Positions 24,441 through 34,560 of a DNA stretch of 64,000 bases are shown here, in pieces. The DNA is from Rapana venosa (Eukaryota > Mollusca > Gastropoda > Neogastropoda > Muricidae). The translations under genes and the position numbers were made by a program. The first letter of the stretch is position 1. Each line of letters begins with the position of its first letter. The stretch covers positions 73,767,445 through 73,831,444 of the forward strand of contig CM054141.1 in assembly GCA_028751875.1 (NCBI GenBank), given 5' to 3'. The notes beneath the pieces are model-generated. The model had not been told where the DNA came from, made no database searches, and saw only the letters and a list, made by a program, of their open reading frames with translations.

Positions 24441-24499
24441 GGCCTTTGCGCTGGATGGCAGCAGGGTGTCTCTCTGTGTTTGAGTGTTGTTTTTGTGCA

Positions 24500-27400
24500 T
24501 TTTTCCTCCATTCAGTAAAACAAATTTGATATCTACGTGTTTGTGACTACACCATACATTGACTGGTCAGAATAGTTTTCCTTAATATCATTTGCATTTT
24601 GAATTACTCTAATTTATAATTTTCATTTTCTGAAAATTTTTTGAAGATTCAACTGACTGTATGATTTGTGTTCAACTGACATTGCTGGTCCTTGTGACCC
24701 ATTTTACTGTAACCCTGCTGCCGTGTGAAAAATTGCACGTGAAACACGAACTGAGATCTCCCCCACCACAACTACCCAGTGTTCCTCCTTCCACCGATAT
24801 GACACTTACTGCCGAAGACATGAGAGCTTTGCTCTCACATGGGTTTTACAACATACCATACAGACTTAAACAACACATGTCAACCTTAGGAATCAACCGC
24901 CACAAAACTAGACGAGGTACCCGTGCCGGCAGACGTCATCGCCTGCGGCCCCCTACATCCGTCTCCATCCTCATTTCTGACGTCACTACCGTTACGACCG
25001 TAACCAAGGACAACACTGCTTCGCTTCCCTCTGATCCACCTGCTTCTTCCTGTGTTAATGACTTTGATAAAATGTGTTCTGATAATGTGTATCATGGTGT
25101 ATATGAAACTGTAAATCCCCAAACTTCCCCAGTTCTTTCACCAGCTTCTACACCTGACTCTCAATCCAAACTTTTTGTCTGCTCTTCCACTCTCCACATC
25201 TTTACCATAACCTTCATCCCTCTTCCACTGACAGTTATCCTAATTCACCACAGTTACCATCAACCTCTCTGCCTCCTTCTAACATCCTTCACATGTGCTT
25301 GTTCAACGTGCAATCTGTCTGCCCAGAAGGTAAAGCTGGTCTCATTTCTGATTTCATCTCTGAAAAGAACATTGATCTAACATTTCTTACAGAAACCTGG
25401 TTAAAACCACACAGTCATGAACCGAAAATAAAACAACTGACACCACCTGGTTATAAAACTCTTTCTCTTCCCCGACCCTCCCGTGGAGGTGGCATTGCCA
25501 TCGTTTATAAAGATACACTCGAACCTGCTCTTTCTTTCTGTCACTCCCTTCCTTTCTCACCTGAATCTTTCAAAGTCTGTGAACTCAACTTTAATACACC
25601 TGGCCACTCTATTACATTCTGCTGTCTTTACCGTCCACCTCCAAGCCGTAAGAATAATCTGACATCTTCCATCTTCCATCAAGAGTTCCAGTCACTCCTG
25701 GATCACTACAGCCTCTCTCCCAGAAAGCTCATCATTCTCGGTGACTTTAACTTCCATTTTGATAACCAGTCTTCTTCTGATGTCAATCGTCTTTCTCTTT
25801 CTTTGTCAAACCACTCTCTTTCTCAGCTGGTAAACGAAGCAACGCACAAATCAGGACATATTTTAGACTGGCTAATTACTGATGTTTCCCAAGATCTGAT
25901 CACATCTGTATCTATCACTGATGAACTACTTTCTGATCATTCCACTGTTCTTTTTTCTCTAAACATTGCAAAGCCTATCAGAAAGAAAAAGTATGTCACC
26001 CGTCGCAACCTCAAGGCCATAGATATTCAAACTTTCTCTTCACAAGCTGCTGAATTCCTATCACAAACCTCTGACAACAATAACCCCTCTAAACACTACA
26101 ATGATGTTCTCAGCCAACTGCTTGATGAGCATGCACCTCCCACTGACCGTCTCCTGCCTGATAGGCCATGTGCACCATGGTACACCCATGACATCCTGGT
26201 CGCAAAGCGCAAACACAGGCAACTAGAGCGGTAGTGCTGAAAATCAAAAACGGAAATCAACAAGCAGCTCTTCCGAAAACAAATAAACAAAGTCAAATCT
26301 TTAATTCTTTCAGAAAAAACAAAGTATTACTCTTCTCAAGTTCTTGATGCCACATCTATGAAATCTCCCTTTTCCCTCACATCTACTCTTCTTGGATCTG
26401 TGAAGGCAAGCCCTCTGCCTTCCATCCACAACCACTCTGAACTTCCTTCTATATTTTCTGCATTCTTTTCTGAAAAAGTCAATAACATTCGCTCCAAACT
26501 GGATCAGACTCCTTTCCAGCCTGCACTTCCTGATCCCCAATTCTCTGGCACTCCTCTCCTTTTCTTTCATCCGACAAGTGAGAAAGAAATCACGACAATT
26601 CTGAAGAAATGACTATAAAATCATGTGAACTTGATCCCCTACCTGCTTCTCTTTTTGCACAGTGCCTACCACAACTCATACCCGCTATCACGAAAATAGT
26701 AAACTCATCTCTTGTTTCAGGAAATGTTCCATCAGCTCTCAAAACTGCTATAGTCACACCTCTACTCAAAAAGCATGCATGAACTTGGCCCTAACATTCT
26801 GAAGAATTATAGACCTGTTTCCAACCTACCTTTTATTTCTAAAGTCCTTGAAAAAGTAGTTCTCAAACAGCTCAACAACCACCTTCTCTCCAACAATCTT
26901 CTTCCTGAATTTCAGTCTGCCTATCGCACCAACCACAGCAATGAAACCACCCTAGTTTACACCTTAAACACACTTCTACTTGCTTCTGACTCAGGGAAAA
27001 TCTCCCCTTCTTACTCTACTTGACTTATCAGCAGCCTTCGATACTATAGACCACTCAATTCTTCTCTCCCGCCTTCAAAAAATGTTCGGTGTTACTGGCA
27101 CAGCCCTCACCTGGCTTAATTCATACCTTACTGACCGATTCCAGACAGTTGCAGTAAACAAGATTCAATCAATACCTGCCAAACTGGAATGCGGAGTCCC
27201 ACAGGGATCAGTTCTAGGCCCTGTTCTCTTCACTCTTTACACTGCCTCACTGTCACATATAATAAACCGTCATCAAATCAACCATCATTTTTACGCAGAT
27301 GACTTTCCGATTCAAAGCAGTGTTACTTCTGAAAATCTGCCTTCTCTCCTGACAAATATGGCCCACTGCTTTGAAGATATTCAAAACTGGATGACACAGA

Positions 27401-28412
27401 ACAAATTACAGCTAAATAGCCATGCTCGTAGGGACCAAACACAAACTCTCTTCCATTACAACAGCTTCAATAGAACTCGGCAATACATCAGTCCCTCTAT
27501 CCACTGCTGTGAAGTATCTAGGTGTTGTTATCGACTACACACTCTCTATGCAAAAATTCATCACCCAGACCTGTCAGTCGTGCTACTATCAATTACGGCG
27601 TATTAGTGCAATTCGAAAGTACCTGTCCACCGATGCAACAGCCAAACTTGTCACTTCTCTCATTCTTTCACGTCTGAACTATTGCAATTTTCTTTTGTCT
27701 GGTCTGCCAGCATCATCTATCCACTCCCTTCAACGTATACAAAACTCCGCAGCTCGACTAGTTCTCAGAGAGAAAAAATCTGAGCACATTACCCCTCTCT
27801 TGCGATCTCTCCACTGGCTGCCTGTGCCGCAGAGAGTAAATTATAAGATCAGTGCCCTCTGTTACAAATGTCTCTACAAAACTGCACCCTCCTACCTCTG
27901 TGAATGTCTTAACCTGTACACTCCTTCACGTTCCCTCCGCTCTGCTGCAGATACCTTGTGCTTACGAATACCTAGATTCAACCAATCTACCGTTGGCCGT
28001 TGCTCTTTCTCTATTTCGGGTCCATCGACCTGGAATGAGCTCCCTCTCTCTCTTCGCCAGAAACCTGGTTATGACACTTTTGAATCCAGCCTCAAGACAT
28101 ATTTATTTCAAACCTGAGATTTCCCCCCTCCTGCTTCATATCAGAACTATCCCACCTTCACTAACTCATGTCCTATCACCCTGCTAAAGTATACGGCCTG
28201 TGTGAGTGTGTGTGTGCTTTTGAAAAACATTTGACTATTGAAATTTTATTTGAAAGATTTTGTCTGCAGTGCACCATGTTTGTAACAGCTGTTTGTTTAA
28301 ACTATTGATTATTTATCATTGATTGCATGACTGTGTAAGATTAGGTTGAATGCATGCGCTTTGATTTGTCTTTGCAAGACATAGCGCTATATAAGTTCCA
28401 TTTATTATTATT
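24500..28412 (+). pseudogene. L2-A LINE, fullest copy, ORF2 broken at least five times
   Basis: The N-terminal part has an arginine-rich patch (TRRGTRAGRRHRLRP at about 24910). The endonuclease (25293-26234) shows FNVQSV, LTETWL, RGGGIAIVYK, GDFNFHF, HILDWLIT and SDHST, so all catalytic residues are present. The connector lies at 26358-26775 and the reverse transcriptase at 26790-27420, with NYRPVSNLPF, LLDLSAAFDTIDHS, CGVPQGSVLGP and FYADD (27289-27303). The C-terminal region (27422-28117) ends SLKTYLFQT-stop. A 3' UTR with (GT)n ends AGCGCTATATAAGTTCC plus (ATT)n at 28384-28412. Frameshifts lie near 25200, 26610, 27000 and 27415, and a stop at 26233. Domain order and microsatellite tail place it in the L2/CR1 group. 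The 5' boundary is uncertain. Confidence 0.9.
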
Positions 28413-28414
28413 AT

Positions 28415-29510
28415 CAGAACCGTGTTTAAGGTGTGGACTAGGGTGGTTTCAGTGCTGTGGTTGACGGGATACGCAGACTGAAAGGGGGTAAAGAGACTAT
28501 TGGAATAAAGATGGCTGTTGAGTTATTTCAGTACAATTTTTTCAAGGACTTTAAAAATAAAAAGTAGGTTAGAAACAGGTCTATAATTCTTCAGTATGTT
28601 AGGGTTGAGGTTGTGCTTTTTGAGTAGAGGTGTAACTAAAACAGTTTTGAGAGCTGACGGAAAAATTTCTGAAAGAAGACATGAGTTAACTATTTTTGTG
28701 ATAGTGGGTATAAGCTGTGGAAGGCACAGACATAAAAGAGAAGCAGGCACAGGATCAAGATCACATGATTTTATTATCATTTCCTTCAGAATTGTCTTGA
28801 TTTCTTTCTCACTTGTTCGATGAAAGAAAAGGAGAGGAGTACCAGCGAATTAGGGATCAGGAGACGCAGGTTGGAAAGAAGTCTGATCAAGTCTGGAGCG
28901 AATGTTGCTGACTTTGTCAGAGAAAAATATAGCAGGAAGTTCAGAATGGCTGTGGACAGTAGGCTTGCCTTTGCAGATCTGAGGAGAGTTGAGGTGAGGG
29001 AAAAAAGAGGTTTCATGGACATAGCACCAAAACCTTGAGCAGAGTAATAGTTTGTCTTTGCTGAGTGGATTAAGGTTTTAACTTTGTTGATTTGTTTTTG
29101 AAAGAGCTGTTTGTTTATTTCAGTTTTTGTTTTTCACCAATGCCACTCTAGCTGTCAGCATTTGCGCTTTGCAACCAGGATATCATGGGTGTACCATGGA
29201 GCGAAAGGCCTATCAGGCAGAATATGGTCAGTGGGAGGTGTGGGCTCATCAAGCAGTTGGCTGAGAACAGTACTATAGTGTTTAGAAGGGTCAGTGTGGT
29301 CAGGGGTTTGTGACAGGTGTTCAGCAGCTTGTGCAGAGAAAGTTTGAATGTCAATGGCCTTGAGATTGCGACAGGTGACACACATTTTCTTTTTGACAGG
29401 CTTTGCAATGTTGAGAAAGAAAAGAATGGCACAAAGTAGTTCATCAATGACAGATACAGATGTGATGAGATTTTGTGAAACATCGGTAATGAGCCGGGTC
29501 TAAAAAAAAA
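28415..29510 (-). pseudogene. L2-A LINE copy, inverted, 3' half missing
   Basis: The minus strand carries the end of the endonuclease (from 29510), the connector (HILPDRPFAPWYTHDILVAK near 29180) and the start of the reverse transcriptase (LKNYRPVSNLLFIFKVLEKI near 28570). It stops at about 28415, immediately beside the (ATT)n tail of the preceding plus-strand copy. The two copies therefore form an inverted pair with no spacer. Stops and frameshifts are present. Confidence 0.85.
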
Positions 29511-29524
29511 GTGGGGGTCAGGGG

Positions 29525-29929
29525 ACACAAGCCCCCTGAAGCTGAAGCCTTTTTAAAAAGGAAAACCAATCATGTGTGAAAACAGCCACCATCTCCTCAC
29601 TGTCCAAAGACACCCACAGTCAGGAAAAAAGAGAGTTGTTGGCAGCATTGCTGCGAGATCCTGAGTCTTTCAACATGTGGGGGATTGTGAGCAGAGGCCT
29701 GAAGACTTTGTTCCCATAAGATATGTATATATATATAGAGAGAGATTTGTATGCATACATACCTCTCAGTATAAAATTCAAAGACTTTTCAGTGTTTTCA
29801 ATGAGCTTTTAAAGAAATTCATGAGTGCTATTCATGCTGTCTTATGTTTTTATATATACATATATATATATGCATACTTCTGTGTGGGTGGGTGGGTGGG
29901 TGTGAGTGTTTAAGTTAGATAACTGCAAC
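29525..29929 (+). repeat. Diverged duplicate of 13525-13965
   Basis: This has the same ordered blocks as 13525-13965 (see there). This copy has gained (TA)n and (GA)n around 29705-29745, ATATAC repeats at 29850-29872 and GGGT repeats at 29885-29902. Its right end expands directly into the 20-bp minisatellite at 29930. Confidence 0.75.
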
Positions 29930-30110
29930 AGCAGTCTTGTTTTATCAAGAGCAGTCTTGTTTTATCAAGAGCAGTCTTGTCTTATCAAGAGCCGTCTTGT
30001 CTTATCAAGAGCAGTCTTGTCTTATCAAGAGCAGTCTTGTCTTATCAAGAGCAGTCTTGTTTATTCAAGAGCAGTCTTGTTTTATCAAGAGCAGTCTTGT
30101 TTTATCATTC
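29930..30110. repeat. 20-bp minisatellite, nine copies
   Basis: Unit AGCAGTCTTGTTTTATCAAG repeats nine times with exact 20-base periodicity; variants are T/C at one position, one GCC for GCA and one TATT for TTAT. It lies in the intron just downstream of PRXL2A exon 4 (which ends at 30123). The low divergence suggests a recent expansion. Confidence 0.97.
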
Positions 30111-30122
30111 AACTGAACTCAC

Positions 30123-30258
30123 CTCCTAGAAGTCGACCCTCCCCATCCAAGTTACCCTCCACCCCTTTTCGGCGGTTACGGAGGATGCTGGTCCAGACAC
30201 TGGCCCGCATAAAGCCTGACAGCAGCATCCACCGCTCCTGCGGGCCGTAGAATTTCCG
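30123..30258 (-). CDS. PRXL2A: PRXL2A exon 4
   Basis: 136 nt, 45 codons plus one base: RKFYGPQERWMLL, SGFMRASVW, then the GNLDGEGRLLGG block typical of the family just before its C-terminal strand. The acceptor is TTTCATCCAG preceded by a (TG)n tract; the donor is GGAG before GTGAGT, a perfect consensus. The exon ends in phase 1 within a glycine codon, so a further exon is required to complete the protein. None was recognised to the left. Confidence 0.92.
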
Positions 30259-30266
30259 CTGGATGA

Positions 30267-30352
30267 AACACACACACACACACACCACACAACACCACAC
30301 ACACACACAGACAACACACACACACACACACAGACACACACACACACACATT
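30267..30352. repeat. (CA)n microsatellite in PRXL2A intron 3
   Basis: An interrupted CA repeat directly upstream (in transcript sense) of the exon 4 acceptor. On the coding strand it is a (TG)n tract ending 9 bases before the exon. Confidence 0.95.
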
Positions 30353-30415
30353 GATGATGATGAACAGACACCAACACCGCTTAGGGTTTGTTCGTCTCTA
30401 TGCATCAGCTGTTAC

Positions 30416-30740
30416 TCCCCCGAGGAGTGCCGGGGCCTATCAGTATAAATAGCATCCCCACTTTCTGGAAATTCTGTGCTAGAAATTTCCTCTTTTCTAT
30501 CACTCTCTTTGTTTCTGCCTTGTTCCTTTTCTTCCTGTCACCTCCTTCTTGTCTATTTTCTGCCTTCTTGGTCCATTCTCCTGCCTTTTTTCCAGAAAGA
30601 ACTTAAAAGGTAACTATTCTCTCTTGTGCCGAAATCGGATGCGCTGGGTCTGACTTGTCAGGCGCTTAACGGCAGCGTGACGCATTTTCGCTCATATAAC
30701 AGACAACAATAGTTGCTGTCTGAGCGTTCGATGAAGAAGA
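30416..30740 (+). mobile_element. 325-bp insertion with 12-bp target-site duplication and GAAGAA tail
   Basis: The word ATCAGCTGTTAC occurs at 30404-30415 and again at 30741-30752, exactly bracketing this segment. The segment starts TCCCCCGAGGAGTGCCGGGG, has TATAAATAG at about 30444, a long C/T-rich middle and a GC-rich 3' part (GGATGCGCTGGGTCTGAC). It ends with a hairpin (CAGACAACAA-TAG-TTGCTGTCTG, 30700-30722, one mismatch) and GATGAAGAAGA. There is no open frame of note. A target-site duplication plus a trinucleotide tail indicates a non-autonomous retroposon; its tail resembles the AAGAAG tail of the RTE-like LINE at 18.93 kb. Confidence 0.75.
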
Positions 30741-30912
30741 ATCAGCTGTTACAAGAAAAAATAACCCAAAACCACAACAGCAACAATACCAAAAACTCAA
30801 GCAAACTTACACATTACTGGTTTGGTTTGGTTTTATTTTTCTTCTGGCTTTTCCCCCATTTCTAGCTGGGGTTCTGATGTTTGCCAGTGGTGTGATTATG
30901 CATCTTCGACCG

Positions 30913-31155
30913 TGTGTGTGTGTGTGGAGGGGGGGGTGCATGCGGGGGGTGGGGGGTGCACGCGCATAGTCACACACACACATGCATGCATGCACGCGCA
31001 CACACACACACTCTCACATGCACATACACACTCTCCACCACACACTCTCACACACACACCACACACACTCAAACTCACACACACTCAAACTCACACACAC
31101 TCACACACAGACTCACACACACTCAACTCACACTCAAACTCACACATGCAAAAAG
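30913..31155. repeat. Compound (GT)n-G-rich-(CA)n tract
   Basis: (GT)n at 30913-30926, a G-rich stretch to 30960, then long interrupted CACACA/CTCACA repeats to 31146. It ends about 16 bases from exon 3. Histidine/threonine-rich frames in it are artefacts. Confidence 0.95.
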
Positions 31156-31161
31156 TCAAAC

Positions 31162-31299
31162 CTCTCTGTCTAGATAGATGGCATCAGCATCAAGGAAGGG
31201 AGCGAACTCTGCTACGCCGAGGGTTTCATGCACCAGGGCGTACAGCGGAACACCGCGCAGCTTCAACTCCACTCTGAGGCCTGACAGCTCCAACGCCTC
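31162..31299 (-). CDS. PRXL2A: PRXL2A exon 3
   Basis: 46 codons: starts EALELSGLRVELK, then the diagnostic GVPLYALVHE block, and ends IYLDRE. It follows exon 2 in phase 0, so CRE-EALELSGL mirrors the family's C-R-E-E-A-x-x-L-S-x-L. The donor is GAG before GTTTGA (GT present but otherwise weak). The acceptor GTGCTGTGTTCAG is itself made of the last unit of the 27-bp minisatellite that fills the adjacent intron. Confidence 0.9.
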
Positions 31300-31300
31300 C

Positions 31301-32048
31301 TGAACACAGCACTGAACAGTGAGCACCTGAACACAGCACTGAACACAGCACTGAACAGTGAGCACCTGAACACAGCACTGAACAGTGAGCACCTGAACAC
31401 AGCACTGAACAGTGAGCACCTGAACACAGAGCACCTGAACACAGCACTGAACAGTGAGCACCTGAACACAGAGCACATGAACACAGCACTGAACAGTGAG
31501 CACCTGAACACAGCACTGAACAGTGAGCACCTGAACACAGAGCACATGAACACAGCACTGAACACTGGACACAGCACTGAACAGTGAGCACCTGAACACA
31601 ACACTGAACACATGAACACAGCACTGAACAGTGAGCACCTGAACAGTGAGCACCTGAACACGGCACTGAACAGTGAGCACCTGAACACAGCACTGAACAG
31701 TGAGCACCTGAACACGGCACTGAACAGTGAGCACCTGAACACAGCACTGAACAGTGAGCACCTGAACACAGCACTGAACAGTGAGCACATTAACATAGCA
31801 CTGAACAGTGAGCACATGAACACAGCACTGAACACAGGACTGAACAGCGAGCACCTGAACAGCACTGAACAGCGAGCACCTGAACACAGCACTGAACAGT
31901 GAGCACATTAACATAGCACTGAACAGTGAGCACCTGAACACAGCACTGAACAGTGAGCACCTGAACACAGCACTGAACAGTGAGCACCTGAACACAGCAC
32001 TGAACAGTGAGCACCTGAACACAGCACTGAACAGTGAGCACCTCCTGA
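31301..32048. repeat. 27-bp minisatellite abutting PRXL2A exon 3
   Basis: The unit (27 bases) reads GAACACAGCACTGAACAG followed by TGAGCACCT, about 27 copies with partial-unit deletions and substitutions. Because 27 is a multiple of three, long open frames run on both strands (up to 298 codons, minus); these have no coding meaning beyond exon 3. The array begins at the exon 3 splice acceptor. The exon-edge word CTCCTGAACAC recurs at its far end (about 32043). Confidence 0.97.
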
Positions 32049-32171
32049 ACACATCACCACCGTCAGCTCATGGACACATCACCACTTTCAGTTCCAATAG
32101 TAAAGTGATTGAAAGCATCACCACAGTCAAACAGTTACACTGTGGTGACTGACACCACCACCACCCGTCAC

Positions 32172-33840
32172 CTCCACTGTGGTGACTGTGATGTGGGTAT
32201 GGTGTGATGTGGGTATGGTGTGATGTGGGTATGGTGTGATGTGGGTATGGTGTGATGTGGGTATGGTGTGATGTGGGTATGGTGTGGTGTGGGTTGGTGT
32301 GGTGTGGGTATGGTGTGGTGTGGGTATGGTGTGATGTGGGTATGGTGTGATGTGGGTATGGTGTGTGTGGATGGTATGGGTGTGTGATGTGGGTATGGTG
32401 TGATGTGGGTATGGTTGGCTTGGTGTGATGTGGGTATGGTGTGATGTGGGTATGGTGTGAGTGGGTAGTGTGTGGTGGATGGTAGTGGTGTGTGGTATGG
32501 TGTGACGTGAGTATGGTGTGGTGTGATGTGGGTATGGTGTGACATGGGTATGGTGTGGGCGTGGGGACGGTGTGTGATGTGGGGTATGGTGTGACATGGG
32601 TATGGTGTGATGTGGTACGGTGTGGTGATGTGGGTTTTGGTGTGGTGTGACGTGGGTATGGTGCTGGTGTGATGTGGGTATGGTGTGATGTGGGTATGGT
32701 GCTGGTGTGAGTGGTATCTGGTGTGATGTGGGTATGGTGCTGGTGTGATGATGGGTATGGTGTGATGTGGTTGGTGCTGGTGTGATGTGGGTATGTGTGG
32801 TGTGATGTGGTGTATGGTGCGGTGTGATGTGGGTATGGTGTGGTGTGGGATGGTGTGGTGTGATGTGGGTATGGTGCTGGTGTGACGTGGGTATGGTGTG
32901 ATGTGGGTATGGTGTGAGTGGGTATGGTGCGTGGTGTGTGAGGGGTATGGTGTGGATGTGGGTATGTGCTGGTGTGATGTGGGTATGGCGCTGGTGGTGA
33001 CGTGGGTATGGTGTGACGTGGGTATGGTGTGATGTGGGCATGGTGCTGGTGTGATGTGGGTACGGTGTGATGTGGGCATGGTGCTGGTGTGATGTGGGTA
33101 CGGTGTGATGTGGGCATGGTGCTGGTGTGATGTGGGTATGGTGTGATGTGGGTATGGTGCTGATGTGATGTGGGTATGGCACTGGTGTGGCGTGGGTATG
33201 GTGCTGGTGTGGATGTGGGTATGGTGTGATGTGGGTATGGTTGGTGATGGGTATGGTGTGGTGTGGGTATGGTGTGATTGGTTTGGTTGGTGTGATGTGG
33301 GTATGGTGTGATGTGGGTATGGTTGATGTGGTAGGTGTGATGATGTGGGTATGGTCTGATGTATGTGGGTATGGGGTGATGTGATGTGGGTATGGTGCTG
33401 GTGTGGTGTGGGTATGGTGCTGGTGTGGGTGGTATGTGCTGGTGTGGTGTGGGTATGGTGTTATGTGGATGGTGTGATGTGGGTATGGTGCTGATGTGAT
33501 GTGGGTATGGTGCTGGTGTGGTGTGGGTATGGTGCTGGTGTGGTGTGGGTATGGTGTTATGTGGGTATGGTGCTGGTGTGGGTATGGTGTGATGTGGGAT
33601 GGTGTGATGTGGGCATGGTGGTTGTATGGTGTGATGCTGGGATAGTTGGTGTGATGTGGGCATGGTGTGATGTGGGTATGGTAGTGATGTGGGCATGGTG
33701 GTGGGTATTGGTGTGATGTGGCATGGTGTGATGTGGTATGTGTGTGATGTGGGCATGGTGGTGGTAGGTGTGATGTTTGGCATGGTGTGATGTGGGTATG
33801 GTGGTGGTATAGTGTGGTGTGGGTGTGGTGGTGGTAAAGG
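32172..33840. repeat. 16-bp minisatellite, ~100 copies, in PRXL2A intron 2
   Basis: Unit GGTGTGATGTGGGTAT repeated with single-base indels and GCTG/GTGG variants over about 1.65 kb. The strand bias is strong (G/T on plus). Histidine/proline/threonine frames of up to 860 codons on the minus strand are translations of this array. Confidence 0.97.
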
Positions 33841-33954
33841 TGTGATGTGCTGTCTTGTGGTGTGAATGTTCGTGAGTTCTGTGGTTGAAGTTGTGTGGTC
33901 TGGTGTTTGGATTGTGTTGCAAGTGGTGGTGTGTGGCTGGTAGACAATGGAGAG

Positions 33955-34018
33955 AGAGGAGAGAAAGAGTAGATGATGAGAAAGAGAGAGAGAGAGAGAG
34001 AGGATAGAGATAGAGAGT
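33955..34018. repeat. (GA)n microsatellite
   Basis: Interrupted GA repeat between the 16-bp minisatellite and PRXL2A exon 2. Confidence 0.9.
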
Positions 34019-34140
34019 GTGTGTTGGGGTGAGGAGATGTTGTAGGGGTGTAGGTTGTGTCACAATGTGTGGGTGCTGCGATGTGGTGATGTGGTGTATG
34101 GTAAGGGAGGAGGTGTTGACAGGACAAGTTAGCACGATAC

Positions 34141-34215
34141 CTCTCTGCACAGTGAGCAGCCAGGCCTGCGTACCACCATGATGACCGCTCCACTCTTCTG
34201 CCACAGTTCCTCTGC
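34141..34215 (-). CDS. PRXL2A: PRXL2A exon 2 (redox-motif exon)
   Basis: 25 codons: AEELWQKSGAVIMVV followed by RRPGCSLCRE. The Cys-x-x-Cys (GCSLC) is the predicted redox-active pair in the thioredoxin-like fold. The acceptor is ATGATCAG before GCAGAG and the donor is GAG before GTATCG; both flanking introns are phase 0. The first 44 nt plus about 61 nt of upstream intron are tandemly repeated three more times at 34277-34560 (see repeat). Only this leftmost copy continues into the CxxC half, so it is the functional exon. Confidence 0.92.
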
Positions 34216-34560
34216 CTGATCATGACACATATAACACACGTCATTACACATGATAACACATGATATAACATATAACACCACCATGATGACCGCTCCACTC
34301 TTCTGCCACAGTTCCTCTGCCTGATCATGACACATATAACACACATCATTACACATGATAACACATGATATAACATATAACACCACCATGATGACCGCTC
34401 CACTCTTCTGCCACAGTTCCTCTGCCTGATGATGACACATATAACACACGTCATTACACATGATAACACATGATATAACATATAACACCACCATGATGAC
34501 CGCTCCACTCTTGTGCCACAGCTCCTCTGCCTGATGATGACACATATAACACACATATAC
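34172..34560 (-). repeat. 105-bp tandem array duplicating the 5' edge of PRXL2A exon 2
   Basis: ACCACCATGATGACCGCTCC recurs at 34172, 34277, 34382 and (with a few changes) 34487: an exact 105-base period, three full units and a partial fourth. Each unit contains, on the coding strand, about 61 nt of intron, the acceptor (ATGATCAG or ATCATCAG) and the first 44 nt of exon 2. The acceptor AGs precede 34215, 34320, 34425 and 34530. 105 is 35 codons, and the exon frame is open through every unit. A worn fifth copy with a small deletion lies at 35109-35150. Confidence 0.95.

Noticed and set aside
29930..30110. Regular 20-base direct repeats resembling a CRISPR array
   Set aside because: Units are contiguous with no spacers, and the sequence is eukaryotic intron; it is a minisatellite.
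31156..32052. 298-codon minus-strand frame with a 9-residue repeat
   Set aside because: Translation of the 27-bp minisatellite; unit length divisible by three keeps frames open on both strands. Only the part at 31162-31299 is real (PRXL2A exon 3).
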